A DNA stretch of 64,000 nucleotides from NCBI RefSeq assembly GCF_019145355.1, contig NZ_JAHSTY010000001.1, positions 1,302,001 to 1,366,000 of the forward strand, read 5' to 3'. Made by a program: the position numbers and the translations under genes. Under the pieces are notes generated by a model. It was not told the origin of the DNA. It searched no databases and saw nothing but the letters and a program-made list of their open reading frames with translations. This document shows, piece after piece, positions 34,800 to 45,619 of the stretch; position 1 is the stretch's first letter, and every line of letters begins with the position of its first letter. This stretch comes from Pseudomonas azadiae. GTDB taxonomy: Bacteria > Pseudomonadota > Gammaproteobacteria > Pseudomonadales > Pseudomonadaceae.

Positions 34800-35360
34800 T
34801 CAGGGTTCCAGGCCGATACGGAAAAACTCTCCGGCGCTCCAGACGCCCAGCCAGTTCTGACCGTTGATCGGACGGCTCACCGCCAGCTCCACCAACTGGT
34901 AGAACACGTTGCGATGGACCAGGGCTTCAAGGTTGGTGCGCACCCGCAGATAAGGCGACGGTTCCTGAGTGACGGGATCGATCACCACCCGTAGCGGGTG
35001 TTCGATGTCGGCGTCGATCTGTTCGTCGACGTTGGTGGTAAAGCGCAGCACCTGGCTTTCGCCCTGCCCTTGGACCTCCAGGGTGATCGCCACGAACGGC
35101 GCGTCATCGACGCGAATGCCGACCTTTTCCACCGGCGTGACCAGGAAATAATCATCGCCATCGCGGCGGATGATGTTGGAGAACAGCTTGACCATCGGCT
35201 TGCGCCCGATAGGCGTGCCTTGATAGAACCAAGTGCCGTCGCGGGCGATGCGCATGTCGATGTCGCCGCAGAAATCCGGATTCCACAGGTGCACCGGCGC
35301 CGGTCCCTTGCCTTTGGGCAGTTGGGCCAGCAGGTCGTTAGCCTTGGCGGAATCGGTCAT
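34800..35360 (-). CDS. DUF1285 protein
   Basis: A 186-residue cytoplasmic protein of the DUF1285 family, recognisable by [20 protein letters not shown] (about 20-40), [16 protein letters not shown] and [20 protein letters not shown]. Structures of the family resemble ligand-binding folds but no function is established. It runs in the same direction as the following lipoprotein gene but is separated from it by 14 nt; the two may be co-transcribed. Confidence 0.88.
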   Translation of the reverse strand: MTDSAKANDLLAQLPKGKGPAPVHLWNPDFCGDIDMRIARDGTWFYQGTPIGRKPMVKLFSNIIRRDGDDYFLVTPVEKVGIRVDDAPFVAITLEVQGQGESQVLRFTTNVDEQIDADIEHPLRVVIDPVTQEPSPYLRVRTNLEALVHRNVFYQLVELAVSRPINGQNWLGVWSAGEFFRIGLEP

Positions 35361-35374
35361 GGGCTTCTCCGTTT

Positions 35375-35980
35375 TTACTGATTGCTCATGCCCAGCAAGC
35401 CTCGGGCGTACTGGGCGAGGGGACGAGCAATCAGGTCTTCTGGCTTGTTGTCGTGGAACGTCAGTAAACCGCCACGACTGCGAATACGTGCCGTATCAAT
35501 TAAATACTGGGTGCTGGTCTCGATCAACATGATCTGAATAACACCGTTGTCCAGACCAAGGCGGTCCAGCGCCTCCTGGTCGGCCCATTCATCGGCGTTG
35601 CCGATACGGTCATCGGCCTTTGCGAAGCGGCAGTACAGCAAGTAGTGGGCACCGGCTGCGCGCGCCTCGGACATCGCCTGTTCCAGGCTTTGCGGCTGAC
35701 GGGCGCGGCGTACCATGGGGAAATATTCGACGAAGCCGTTGAAGGCCTCTTCAGCCACCACGTTCGGGCGCGGATAGGCGCTGCCCGGTGGCACAAAGGC
35801 GCCCTGAGAAATGAAGATAAAGGAGTCCGGCTGTACGCGAATCGAGGCGGTACGACGGGTATCGCTGTGGTCCAGCAGCCCGGCATCGCTCATCTGATAG
35901 CGGGTGCCTTCGGCCATATCGCTGACGGTCATGCAACCACCCAGCGCCAACGACGCCAGCAACAAAACCAGACTACGCAT
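35375..35980 (-). CDS. DUF4823 lipoprotein
   Basis: A 201-residue lipoprotein with a lipobox (LALGGC, Cys16) and a DUF4823-like domain. The segment [20 protein letters not shown] and the [20 protein letters not shown] stretch are the best recognised parts. Function is unknown. The start at [11 protein letters not shown] is placed at the signal peptide; AGGATTAGG lies upstream. Confidence 0.85.
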   Translation of the reverse strand: MRSLVLLLASLALGGCMTVSDMAEGTRYQMSDAGLLDHSDTRRTASIRVQPDSFIFISQGAFVPPGSAYPRPNVVAEEAFNGFVEYFPMVRRARQPQSLEQAMSEARAAGAHYLLYCRFAKADDRIGNADEWADQEALDRLGLDNGVIQIMLIETSTQYLIDTARIRSRGGLLTFHDNKPEDLIARPLAQYARGLLGMSNQ

Positions 35981-36067
35981 CCTAATCCTCCAGAGGCCGG
36001 TGACGGAAAACCGGCGAATGGGCGTGAGATGCAGAATCCGCGCCATTCAGCGACGCCGCCAATCAAA

Positions 36068-36156
36068 TGTGGGAGCGGGCTTGCTCGCGAAAGCGGAGTG
36101 TCAGGCAACACATCTTGCACTGATACACCGCTTTCGCGAGCAAGCCCGCTCCCACA
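36068..36156. repeat. REP pair (BIME)
   Basis: Inverted TGTGGGAGCGGGCTTGCTCG arms about 45 bp apart. Confidence 0.9.
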
Positions 36157-36186
36157 GGGGGATTGTGTTGGGTCGGGGGAGTGGTG

Positions 36187-37155
36187 TCAGCCGCCAATGA
36201 TCTTCATGATGGTGGCGCCACCCGAGAACGCCACTTCCTGCTTGTCGCCCAAGGCTTTCATCAACAGGCCTTGCAGCGCCGGCAGTGCCTGGTGGCGCGG
36301 TTTGTCCAGCAGGTCGCCGACATAGTGGCGGTTGCTCGACGACAGGCAGCCATGTAACCAGCCGGTGGACGACAAGCGCAACCGCGAGCAGGTGCGGCAG
36401 AAAGGTACGCTCTCGTTGGCGATCACGCCGAAGAAGCCCTTGCCCGGCACTTCGTAGCGTACGGCGGTGGCGTCCACGGGGGCATTGGCTTGCAGGTATT
36501 CATGCTGCTCGCCGATCAGGCCCAGCAGTTGCTGCAGGCTGACGAATTGCTGCAGGAACGCATTGGAGTCCTTGGCCAGGTGGCCCATGCGCATCAGCTC
36601 GATAAAGCGCAACTCGTAGCCACGTTCCAGGCAGTAATCGAGCAGCGGCATCACCTGATCGAGATTCTGGCCGCGCAGCGGCACCATGTTGACCTTGATC
36701 TTGATCCCGGCGGCGCGGGCCTGGTCCATGCCATTGAGCACCGTCGCCAAGTCGCCGCCACGGGCGATGCTGCGGAAGGCGTCGGCGTCCAGGGTGTCGA
36801 GGGAGACGTTGATGCGCTTGATGCCGGCATCCACCAGCAGCGGCAGTTTGCGCACCAGCAGTTGGCCGTTGGTGGTCAGGCTGATGTCACTGAGGCCCAT
36901 CTGCCCCACGGCGCCCATGAAGGCTTCCAGCTTGGGGCTGACCAGCGGCTCACCGCCGGTGATGCGCAGGCGGTCTATGCCTGCGGCCTCAATCAGGTAC
37001 GCCACGCCACGCGCCATGGCCTCGGCCGAGAGTTCGTCCTGGGCAGCCACCAGCCGCTTGCCATTAGGCACGCAGTAGGTACAGGCGTAGTTGCAGGCTG
37101 AGGTCAGGCTGATCCGCAAATTGCGAAAACGCCTGCCTTGACGATCAACGATCAT
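36187..37155 (-). CDS. moaA: GTP 3',8-cyclase (molybdenum cofactor synthesis)
   Basis: A 322-residue radical-SAM enzyme for the first step of molybdopterin synthesis. The N-terminal CNYACTYC holds the radical-SAM cluster (CxxxCxxC), GGEPLVSP is the SAM-binding glycine stretch, and the C-terminal CRTCSRLRLSSTGWLHGCL supplies the second 4Fe-4S cluster that binds GTP. No other moa gene is nearby; mobA-like and xdhC-like genes lie 20 kb away. Confidence 0.97.
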   Translation of the reverse strand: MIVDRQGRRFRNLRISLTSACNYACTYCVPNGKRLVAAQDELSAEAMARGVAYLIEAAGIDRLRITGGEPLVSPKLEAFMGAVGQMGLSDISLTTNGQLLVRKLPLLVDAGIKRINVSLDTLDADAFRSIARGGDLATVLNGMDQARAAGIKIKVNMVPLRGQNLDQVMPLLDYCLERGYELRFIELMRMGHLAKDSNAFLQQFVSLQQLLGLIGEQHEYLQANAPVDATAVRYEVPGKGFFGVIANESVPFCRTCSRLRLSSTGWLHGCLSSSNRHYVGDLLDKPRHQALPALQGLLMKALGDKQEVAFSGGATIMKIIGG

Positions 37156-37212
37156 GGATCACTCCGGCAGAGGATAAATCGGGACGCGCTAAAAGCTGAC
37201 TGAGTCCGATAC

Positions 37213-37312
37213 TGTAGGAGCGAGTTTACTCGCGAAAAACGTCAACGGTAACGCATGCATCTTGGATAAACGCGGTGCCTGTGAGTTCTTCGCGAGCAAG
37301 CTCGCTCCTACA
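37213..37312. repeat. REP pair, TGTAGGAGCGAG type
   Basis: Same variant as at 938-1036; inverted arms with AGGAGCGAG and CTCGCTCCT ends, about 55 bp apart. Confidence 0.88.
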
Positions 37313-37327
37313 CGTGGCAGCAAATCA

Positions 37328-37981
37328 TTACGTGGAGGGCGATTCGACGGCCGGCGGCTCGGAGCTGTGCTTGCGCTTGTTGCCCATGCGCACGCCAATA
37401 TCCATCAGGAACTGGAAGAAACCTTCCTGATCTTCCAGCACATTGCTCCAGAACGGCGAGTGGTATAGCGCCACGGCGCCGTGTACCAAGGCCCAGGCCG
37501 CGCAATAGTGAAAATACGGCGGCACGTCTTCCAGCTTGCCTTCGCTGATGCGGCCCTTGATCAACAAGGTCAGGCGTTCGAAGTTCGAGGCACGGATCTT
37601 GTGCAGCTCCTCGACCATTTCCGGCACTTGATGGCCCTTGACCACCTTTTCTTCCAGGCGGTCGAACAGGCGGTAGCGCTGCGGGTCACGCATGCGGAAC
37701 TCGAAGTAGGCGCGGGACAGGGCTTCCTTGTCCTTGTCCACATCGGCCGAATGCAGCAGTTCGTTCAAGTCGCGCTCGTAGTCGAGCATCAGGCGCAGGT
37801 AGATCTCGGCCTTGGACTTGAAGTGCTTGTAGATCGTGCCTTTGCCGATACCCACGGCATCCGCGATCATCTCGACGGTGACGCTGTCTTCACCTTGTTC
37901 GAGAAACAGCTTGAGCGCGGTGTCGAGGATTTCCTGCTCACGGCGGCGAAACTCACGGACCTTACGGGGTTCTTTGTGCAT
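37328..37981 (-). CDS. TetR-family transcriptional regulator
   Basis: A 217-residue TetR regulator with an N-terminal helix-turn-helix (ILDTALKLFLEQGEDSVTVEM, VGIGKGTIYKHFKSKAEIYL). It begins MHKEPRKVREFRRREQ. It occupies the slot of P. aeruginosa PA2957 upstream of tatD. The longer frame upstream is unlikely. The target is unknown. Confidence 0.92.
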   Translation of the reverse strand: MHKEPRKVREFRRREQEILDTALKLFLEQGEDSVTVEMIADAVGIGKGTIYKHFKSKAEIYLRLMLDYERDLNELLHSADVDKDKEALSRAYFEFRMRDPQRYRLFDRLEEKVVKGHQVPEMVEELHKIRASNFERLTLLIKGRISEGKLEDVPPYFHYCAAWALVHGAVALYHSPFWSNVLEDQEGFFQFLMDIGVRMGNKRKHSSEPPAVESPST

Positions 37982-38287
37982 GAGGAAGAAGTCTGCAGAG
38001 GTCGAAATAGGGAGGGTTGCGCAGGCCACGGATACGTGGCGATACGATTTACCCGGTGTGAGGGATTATCCCGACTGAACGGTCGTTGGGCAATGTCTAT
38101 GTGAACCCGCAACGCACTTTACTTTCAACACGCCAACGTTTTCGTCGATGTCAGTCAGAAATAACACGCAACAACCGCACCTGTGTACCTGCCTGATGAG
38201 AACTCAAGCGAAGTACCGGTATTCCAAATCTGTTTAAAAAACGACCAATCGCGACTGGACTGAATCGGATCCTGATCAATACTTGAA

Positions 38288-38407
38288 CTGTCGGCGTGAC
38301 ATCTCCCCCAAGTGAAGCGCCGACTTGGGTACCAACGGACCGAGTACCCTTGTTTTACTCCTAATGGTCTTAACCCGGATTCACCCCCCAGAACCCGGGT
38401 TTTTTTT
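38288..38407 (+). ncRNA. rgsA: Small RNA RgsA (P16) by synteny and structure
   Basis: A plus-strand transcript of about 120 nt lies between a TetR gene and tatD, the position of the RpoS-dependent sRNA RgsA in Pseudomonas. A -10-like CAATACT sits at 38277-38283, a C-rich motif ACATCTCCCCCAAGTGAAG follows, and the RNA ends in a strong terminator (AACCCGG, loop, CCGGGTT and Ts). The length agrees with the published size of RgsA. Identity rests on synteny, size and recalled sequence, not an alignment. Confidence 0.75.
38371..38407 (+). terminator. Terminator of the RgsA-like sRNA
   Basis: TAACCCGG and CCGGGTTT arms around CACCCCCCAGAA, followed by a run of T. Confidence 0.85.
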
Positions 38408-38450
38408 GCCTGCGATTTGGCTGCGTCAACAGCATAGATGCCTGCACACT

Positions 38451-38585
38451 TGTAGTGAGCGGGCTTGCCCCGCGCTGGGGGGCGAAGCCGCCCCAATGAA
38501 AGACACCGCAGTATTTTGGGCATAACCGGGTCGCCTGGTTTGGGGCGGCTTCGCCCCCCAGCGCGGGGCAAGCCCGCTCACTACA
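38451..38585. repeat. REP pair of the TGTAGTGAGCGGG type
   Basis: Inverted arms TGTAGTGAGCGGGCTTGCCC with inner GGGGCGAAGCC/GGCTTCGCCC arms; total 135 bp. Same family as at 27208 and the inner layer at 22472. Confidence 0.9.
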
Positions 38586-38612
38586 AAGATCTTTGAGCGT
38601 TTGAACGTTATG

Positions 38613-39398
38613 TCAGCAGGCTACATGCGCCAGCGGGAACAGGCGCTTGAAGTTCTGCGTGGTCTGCTCGGCAAAGCGTTCGTAGGATTCGCCGCGCAGC
38701 ATCGCCAGGTAATCCGCCACATCGCGCACATACTCCGGCAGGTTCGGCTTGCCGCGATGAGGAATGGGCGCCAGGTACGGCGAATCGGTTTCCACCAGCA
38801 GGCGGTCGGCCGGCACTTGGCGCGCGACGTCGCGCAGGGCGTCGGCATTACGGAAGGTGACGATGCCCGACAAGGAAATGTAGAACCCGAGGTCCAGGGC
38901 TGCCTTGGCCATGTCCCAATCCTCGGTGAAACAGTGCAACACGCCGGCCTGGGGCAATGCGGCTTCGCGCAGCAGGGTCAACGTGTCGGCACGGGCGCCA
39001 CGGGTGTGGACGATCACCGGTTTGCCGGTCTGCCGGGCGGCTTGCAGGTGCAGGCGGAAGGAAGCCTGCTGCAGCTCGGCGGCTTCGGGTTCGTAGTGGT
39101 AATCCAGGCCGGTTTCGCCGATAGCCACCACGCGTGGGTGATTGAGTTCGCCCAACAGCCAGTCGAGGGCCGGGGCTTCGCCGGGCTTGAGGTCCAGCGG
39201 GTGGATGCCCACCGAACAATCCACATCGGCATAGCGATCAGCCAGGGCTTTGACGTCGGCCGCGTTTTCAGCGCTGACGCCGATGCACAGGAAGTGCCCT
39301 ACCCCGCGTTGACGCGCCGCGTCGAGGGCAGCGTCCAGGGAGCCGCCGTGCTGGGCAAGGTCGAGGCGATCAAGGTGGCAATGGGAATCTACGAGCAT
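38613..39398 (-). CDS. TatD-family metal-dependent deoxyribonuclease
   Basis: A 261-residue TIM-barrel hydrolase of the TatD/YcfH type. The metal ligands are in the N-terminal DSHCHLDRLD, with others in AIGETGLDYH, VIVHTRGARADT, HCFTED and LVETDSPYLAP. TatD enzymes are 3'-5' exonucleases in DNA repair. It starts 62 nt after holB, and no pilZ lies between. Confidence 0.93.
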   Translation of the reverse strand: MLVDSHCHLDRLDLAQHGGSLDAALDAARQRGVGHFLCIGVSAENAADVKALADRYADVDCSVGIHPLDLKPGEAPALDWLLGELNHPRVVAIGETGLDYHYEPEAAELQQASFRLHLQAARQTGKPVIVHTRGARADTLTLLREAALPQAGVLHCFTEDWDMAKAALDLGFYISLSGIVTFRNADALRDVARQVPADRLLVETDSPYLAPIPHRGKPNLPEYVRDVADYLAMLRGESYERFAEQTTQNFKRLFPLAHVAC

Positions 39399-39460
39399 AG
39401 GGGATCTACAATTTCAGTCACAAAGTGTCTGGCCAACGATACACCCGTCGGCCACGGAAT

Positions 39461-41084
<1,624 letters not shown>

Positions 41085-41092
41085 TTAGTCAA

Positions 41093-42226
41093 TTATTGCG
41101 GGCTTTGCGGCGCGGCGGTGTCCGGCACCGGTTCGGCCTGGGTATCAGCAGGCGCATCGGCCGGTGCCGTGGATTCTTCCAAGGGTTTCACCACCGGTGC
41201 CGGGCTGGAGCGGTAATCGGCACGGCGCTTGAGCTGGAACTCGCGCACGGCGGCATTATGCGCATCCAGGTCGTCGGAGAAAATATGGCTGCCGTCGCCC
41301 CGGGCAACAAAATACAGGCTGCTGCCCGCGACCGGGTTCAACGCGGCGTGGATGGCCTCGCGGCCGACCATGGCGATGGGTGTCGGCGGCAGCCCTGCAA
41401 CCATGTAGGTGTTGTAGGGGTTGGCTTCCTTGAGGTGGGCACGGGTCAACTTGCCGTTGTAGCGCTCGCCCAGGCCGTAGATGACGGTCGGGTCGGTCTG
41501 CAACAGCATGCCAAGCTTCAAGCGACGCACGAATACCCCGGCGATCTGCCCGCGCTCTTCGGGCACGCCCGTCTCTTTCTCCACCAGGGAGGCCATGATC
41601 AATGCTTGATAGGGGTCGGTGTATGGCACATCGGCGGCGCGCTTGCTCCACTCCTGGGCAAGTACATCGTCCAGACGACTGTAGGCTTTTTTCAGGAATT
41701 CGACATCGGTCATGCCACGTACAAAGCGGTAGGTATCGGGAAAGAACCGACCCTCGGGAAACACGCCGGTGTGACCGAGCTTGTCCATCACTTCGCTGTC
41801 GCTCAGGCCCGAGAGGGTCTGCACGATCTTTTCATGTTTGGCCAGTGCTGAGCGCACCTGTCGAAAGTTCCAGCCTTCGACCAAGGTCAGGCTGTACTGC
41901 ACCACTTCGCCACGCTGCCACAGGCCGATCAGACCCTGCGCGGTCATGCCGGGGGTCATGCGGTATTCACCGCTGTGCAAGGGCTGGCCGTCGAGGTTGA
42001 AGCGCCAGTACAGGCGCAACCAGAAGGCGCCTTCCAGCACGCCGTCTGCTTCCAGGCGATTGAAGGTGCCAGTCGGGGTCGCCCCGGCCGGTACATCGAG
42101 CAACTGCTCCTGGGCCAGGTTCAAAGGCTGCTTCAAGGCAGAATCGAACTTCCAGGCGCCATAGCCCAACAGCAACGCCGCCGAGAACAGACCGATCAGC
42201 AGCAGTACAACCAGTTTTCGTATCAA
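41093..42226 (-). CDS. mltG: Endolytic murein transglycosylase
   Basis: A 377-residue YceG-like enzyme that cleaves nascent peptidoglycan strands. An N-terminal transmembrane helix (LVVLLLIGLFSAALLLGYGAW) is followed by a LysM-like subdomain and the catalytic domain; the catalytic glutamate lies in SLVEKETGVPEERGQIAGVF. Proline/alanine-rich C-terminal tail. The TTG at 42226 just past the pabC stop is the best start; an upstream alternative would overlap pabC by over 50 nt. Confidence 0.93.
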   Translation of the reverse strand: MIRKLVVLLLIGLFSAALLLGYGAWKFDSALKQPLNLAQEQLLDVPAGATPTGTFNRLEADGVLEGAFWLRLYWRFNLDGQPLHSGEYRMTPGMTAQGLIGLWQRGEVVQYSLTLVEGWNFRQVRSALAKHEKIVQTLSGLSDSEVMDKLGHTGVFPEGRFFPDTYRFVRGMTDVEFLKKAYSRLDDVLAQEWSKRAADVPYTDPYQALIMASLVEKETGVPEERGQIAGVFVRRLKLGMLLQTDPTVIYGLGERYNGKLTRAHLKEANPYNTYMVAGLPPTPIAMVGREAIHAALNPVAGSSLYFVARGDGSHIFSDDLDAHNAAVREFQLKRRADYRSSPAPVVKPLEESTAPADAPADTQAEPVPDTAAPQSPQ

Positions 42227-42227
42227 C

Positions 42228-43043
42228 TCAAATATCCAATAGCGCGCGAACAATACCCTGCAGTTTACGGGTGAGCGGGCCAACCGGCCAGCTCATCGCA
42301 GCGTACCCGCGCACCGGCCAAATGCCATACACACTGTTGCAGACGAAGACTTCGTCGGCCTGCCGCAGTTGCTCAAGACTGATGTCGGCCACGGCCACCG
42401 GGAGGCCCAGCGTTTCGGCCTGGCCCAGAATCTCGGCACGCATCACCCCGGCAACGCCGCAACGGGTCAGATCAGCGGTTAGTAACAAGCCATTGCTTAC
42501 CAGGAACAGATTGCTGAATACGCCTTCGATGACGCGTCCGGACAGATCCAGCATCAAGCCTTCAGCATGCTCGGTGTCCTGCCACTCAGCGCGGGCGATC
42601 ACCTGCTCCAGGCGATTGAGGTGCTTGAGACCGGCCAGCAGCGGCTGCTCGGCCAAACGGGTAGCGCATGGAAACAGGCGGATGCCGTCGGTTCCATGGG
42701 CGTTGGGATAAGTAGCGGGCGGACTGCCCTGCAAGATACGGCGCACCGGCGCGCCGGGGTTGACGCCATACCCGCGCAGGCTGTCGCCGCGGGTGAGGAT
42801 CAACTTGAGAACACCGTCGCCAAGGGCGGCGGCATAGGCCAGCACCTCGCTGCGGACCACTACTTGATCCACCACCAGGGCGAGCCGCCCGCAACCCTCT
42901 TCGAGGCGCTGCAGGTGACGGTCGAGCAGCAGCGGCTGCCCGGCCTTGACGGCGAAGGTCTCGAACAGTCCATCGCCGTACGCCAGGCCACGGTCTTTCA
43001 GGGGCACGCTGTCCGCTGGCTGACCGTTGACCCAGCTCTCCAT
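42228..43043 (-). CDS. pabC: Aminodeoxychorismate lyase
   Basis: A 271-residue PLP enzyme of the class IV aminotransferase fold that releases p-aminobenzoate and pyruvate in folate synthesis. The PLP lysine is in AGLKHLNRLEQVIARAE; ESWVNGQPADSVPLKDRGLAYGDG-type opening and GVAGVMRAEIL are typical. The ATG overlaps the fabF stop (TGATG), so translation is coupled. Confidence 0.95.
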   Translation of the reverse strand: MESWVNGQPADSVPLKDRGLAYGDGLFETFAVKAGQPLLLDRHLQRLEEGCGRLALVVDQVVVRSEVLAYAAALGDGVLKLILTRGDSLRGYGVNPGAPVRRILQGSPPATYPNAHGTDGIRLFPCATRLAEQPLLAGLKHLNRLEQVIARAEWQDTEHAEGLMLDLSGRVIEGVFSNLFLVSNGLLLTADLTRCGVAGVMRAEILGQAETLGLPVAVADISLEQLRQADEVFVCNSVYGIWPVRGYAAMSWPVGPLTRKLQGIVRALLDI

Positions 43044-44287
43044 CACTCGGCGAACCGGCGGAACACCAGGGAACCGTTGGTACCGCCAAAACCGAACGAA
43101 TTGGAGATCACCACGTCGATCGGCATCGGCTGCGCTTCGTGGGGCACGAAGTTCAGGTCGCAGCCTTCGTCCGGCTCATCGAGGTTGATGGTCGGCGGAG
43201 CGACCTGATCCTTGATGGCCATGACACTGAAGATCGCCTCGACCGCGCCTGCGGCACCCAGCAAGTGGCCGGTCATGGACTTGGTGGAGCTGACCGCCAG
43301 GTTGTACGCATGCTCGCCGAACACCGACTTGATGGCTTCGGCTTCCGCCAGATCGCCCGTTGGGGTCGATGTGCCATGGGCGTTGATGTACTGCACCTGG
43401 TCCGCATTGACCTTCGCGTCACGCAAGGCATTGGTGATGCAACGCGCGGCACCGGCACCGTCGGACGGTGGCGAGGTCATGTGGTAAGCGTCGCCGCTCA
43501 TGCCAAAGCCGATCAGCTCGGCGTAGATGGTGGCACCACGCGCCTTGGCGTGTTCCAACTCTTCCAGCACCAGGGCACCGGCGCCGTCGGACAGTACGAA
43601 GCCGTCACGGCCCTTGTCCCAGGGACGGCTGGCACGGGTCGGTTCGTCATTGCGGGTCGACAGTGCACGGGAAGCGCCGAAGCCGCCCATGCCGAGCCCG
43701 CAAGCCGCCATTTCGGCCCCGCCGGCGATCATCACGTCGGCTTCGTCATAGGCGATGTTACGCGCCGCCATGCCGATGCAGTGCGTGCCGGTGGTGCAGG
43801 CCGTGGCAATCGCGTAGTTGGGCCCCTGTGCGCCCAAGTGGATGGACAGGAAACCGGAAATCATGTTGATGATCGAGCCCGGCACGAAGAACGGTGAAAT
43901 TCGACGGGGGCCGGAATCGTGCAGCGTGCGGCTGGTTTCTTCGATATTGGTCAAACCGCCAATACCCGACCCCATGGCCACGCCGATGCGCTCACGGTTG
44001 GCTTCGGTCACTTCCAGGCCGGCGTTACGCACCGCCTGAAAACCGGCTGCCAGGCCGTATTGAATGAACAGGTCGAGTTTGCGGGACTCTTTGATCGAGA
44101 GATATTCCTCGACATTGAAGCCCTTTACCGAGCCGCCAAAACGGGTGGAATAGGCAGAAAGGTCCGTGTGTTCGATCAGACCAATACCACTGCGGCCAGC
44201 CAGAATGCCCTGCCAACTGCTCGGCACATCCGTGCCCAGTGGCGACAACATACCCATACCGGTGACTACGACGCGTCTACGCGACAC
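43043..44287 (-). CDS. fabF: Beta-ketoacyl-ACP synthase II
   Basis: A 414-residue condensing enzyme of fatty acid elongation. The Cys-His-His triad is visible: Cys in [13 protein letters not shown], His in [14 protein letters not shown] and His in [13 protein letters not shown]. The GTG at 44287 ([17 protein letters not shown]) has AAGGAG in position; an ATG 12 codons upstream is less likely. acpP lies just upstream, with a terminator-like hairpin between. Confidence 0.97.
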   Translation of the reverse strand: MSRRRVVVTGMGMLSPLGTDVPSSWQGILAGRSGIGLIEHTDLSAYSTRFGGSVKGFNVEEYLSIKESRKLDLFIQYGLAAGFQAVRNAGLEVTEANRERIGVAMGSGIGGLTNIEETSRTLHDSGPRRISPFFVPGSIINMISGFLSIHLGAQGPNYAIATACTTGTHCIGMAARNIAYDEADVMIAGGAEMAACGLGMGGFGASRALSTRNDEPTRASRPWDKGRDGFVLSDGAGALVLEELEHAKARGATIYAELIGFGMSGDAYHMTSPPSDGAGAARCITNALRDAKVNADQVQYINAHGTSTPTGDLAEAEAIKSVFGEHAYNLAVSSTKSMTGHLLGAAGAVEAIFSVMAIKDQVAPPTINLDEPDEGCDLNFVPHEAQPMPIDVVISNSFGFGGTNGSLVFRRFAE

Positions 44288-44352
44288 AGCACTCTCCTTT
44301 TTCTTGATGACGACACTGTGCATCAGAACCGACTTTTCATCAGTGCTTAAAG

Positions 44353-44387
44353 AAAAAACCGCACGCCGTTACAGCAGTGCGGTTTTT
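44353..44387 (-). terminator. Hairpin terminator between acpP and fabF
   Basis: AAAACCGCAC pairs with GTGCGGTTTT, with T-runs on both strands. On the minus strand it follows acpP by about 30 nt, so much of the acpP message should stop here while some reads through to fabF. Confidence 0.8.
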
Positions 44388-44416
44388 CCCTGACAGCAAG
44401 CGACGACTACAAACTA

Positions 44417-44653
44417 TTACGCCTGGTGGCTAGTAACGTAGTCGATAGCAGCTTGAACAGTAGTGATTTTTTCAGCTTCTTCGTCCGGGATTTCGGTCTC
44501 GAATTCCTCTTCCAGAGCCATCACCAGCTCAACGGTGTCAAGGGAATCGGCACCCAGGTCTTCTACGAAGGAAGCCGTGTTGACCACTTCTTCTTCCTTA
44601 ACGCCCAATTGCTCGGCGACGATTTTCTTGACGCGCTCTTCGATGGTGCTCAT
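44417..44653 (-). CDS. acpP: Acyl carrier protein
   Basis: A 78-residue acidic protein carrying the growing acyl chain. The phosphopantetheine serine is in [16 protein letters not shown]. An AGGAG ribosome site is in place. It has its own promoter and a hairpin terminator, consistent with its very high expression. Confidence 0.99.
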   Translation of the reverse strand: MSTIEERVKKIVAEQLGVKEEEVVNTASFVEDLGADSLDTVELVMALEEEFETEIPDEEAEKITTVQAAIDYVTSHQA

Positions 44654-44704
44654 ACCTTGTTTAACTCCTAATGGACAAATTCAGGCAGCTGGCCAGTGGG
44701 TAAG

Positions 44705-44732
44705 TGTATAGAAAGCCATTTCAGCTTTTCAA
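44705..44732 (-). promoter_or_regulatory. Promoter of acpP
   Basis: On the minus strand TTGAAA, a 16-bp spacer and TATACA lie about 55-80 nt before the acpP ATG, inside the 190-bp acpP-fabG gap. Confidence 0.65.
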
Positions 44733-44844
44733 CTGAAAGCTTCACCCTGTACCCGGTCGGCCACCTGCCTATAAATTAAGTTGCAGCTTTATAACGGATT
44801 TTAGACAGCTCGTATGACATTTTTTTGAAGCGATCCGTCACAAT

Positions 44845-45588
44845 TTAACTCATGTACATCCCGCCGTTCACCGGGATTGTAGCCCCAGTCACGTATGCCG
44901 CACCGTCGGATGCCAGGAAAGTGACCACATTCGCAATCTCTTGAGCCTGGCCCAGGCGGCCCAGCGGAATCTGCGTCAGCAAGGCTTCACGCTGTGCTGT
45001 CGGCAGTTCACGGGTCATATCGGTGTCGATGAACCCAGGGGCCACCGAATTGACCGTAATCGCCCGCGAACCGACTTCACGCGCCAATGCACGGCTGAAA
45101 CCCTCCAGACCGGCCTTGGCGGAAGCGTAGTTTACTTGGCCTGCGTTGCCCATGGCACCCACTACGGAGCCAATATTGATAATTCGACCCCAACGCGCCT
45201 TGGTCATGCCACGCAAAACGCCCTTGGACAGGCGAAACAGACTGTTCAGGTTGGTATCGACCACGTCGTACCACTCGTCGTCTTTCATGCGCATCATCAG
45301 GTTATCGCGGGTGATACCGGCATTATTGACCAGAATCGCCGGTGCGCCGAACTGCGCGGTGATCGCGGCCAGTACGGCAGCCACGGATTCATCGCTGGTC
45401 ACGTTCAGCTCAAGGCCGGTGCCTTGTACGCCGTTTTCCTTCAGGGTCGCGGCGATACGCTCGGCGCCCGAGGCGGAGGTGGCGGTGCCGATCACCACAG
45501 CGCCCTGACGGCCCAGCTCCAGGGCGATCGCCTGGCCAATGCCACGGCTGGCGCCGGTAACCAGTGCAACTTTACCTTGCAGACTCAT
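44845..45588 (-). CDS. fabG: 3-oxoacyl-ACP reductase
   Basis: A 247-residue SDR that reduces 3-ketoacyl-ACP with NADPH. It has TGASRGIGQAIA, NNAGITRDNLMMRM, the catalytic NIGSVVGAMGNAGQ Ser and YASAKAGLEGF. ATG at 45588 with TAGGAGAAG upstream. In the fabD-fabG-acpP-fabF cluster. Confidence 0.98.
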   Translation of the reverse strand: MSLQGKVALVTGASRGIGQAIALELGRQGAVVIGTATSASGAERIAATLKENGVQGTGLELNVTSDESVAAVLAAITAQFGAPAILVNNAGITRDNLMMRMKDDEWYDVVDTNLNSLFRLSKGVLRGMTKARWGRIINIGSVVGAMGNAGQVNYASAKAGLEGFSRALAREVGSRAITVNSVAPGFIDTDMTRELPTAQREALLTQIPLGRLGQAQEIANVVTFLASDGAAYVTGATIPVNGGMYMS

Positions 45589-45619
45589 GCAGGCTTCTCC
45601 TAAGTTCGGAAATAAAGGC

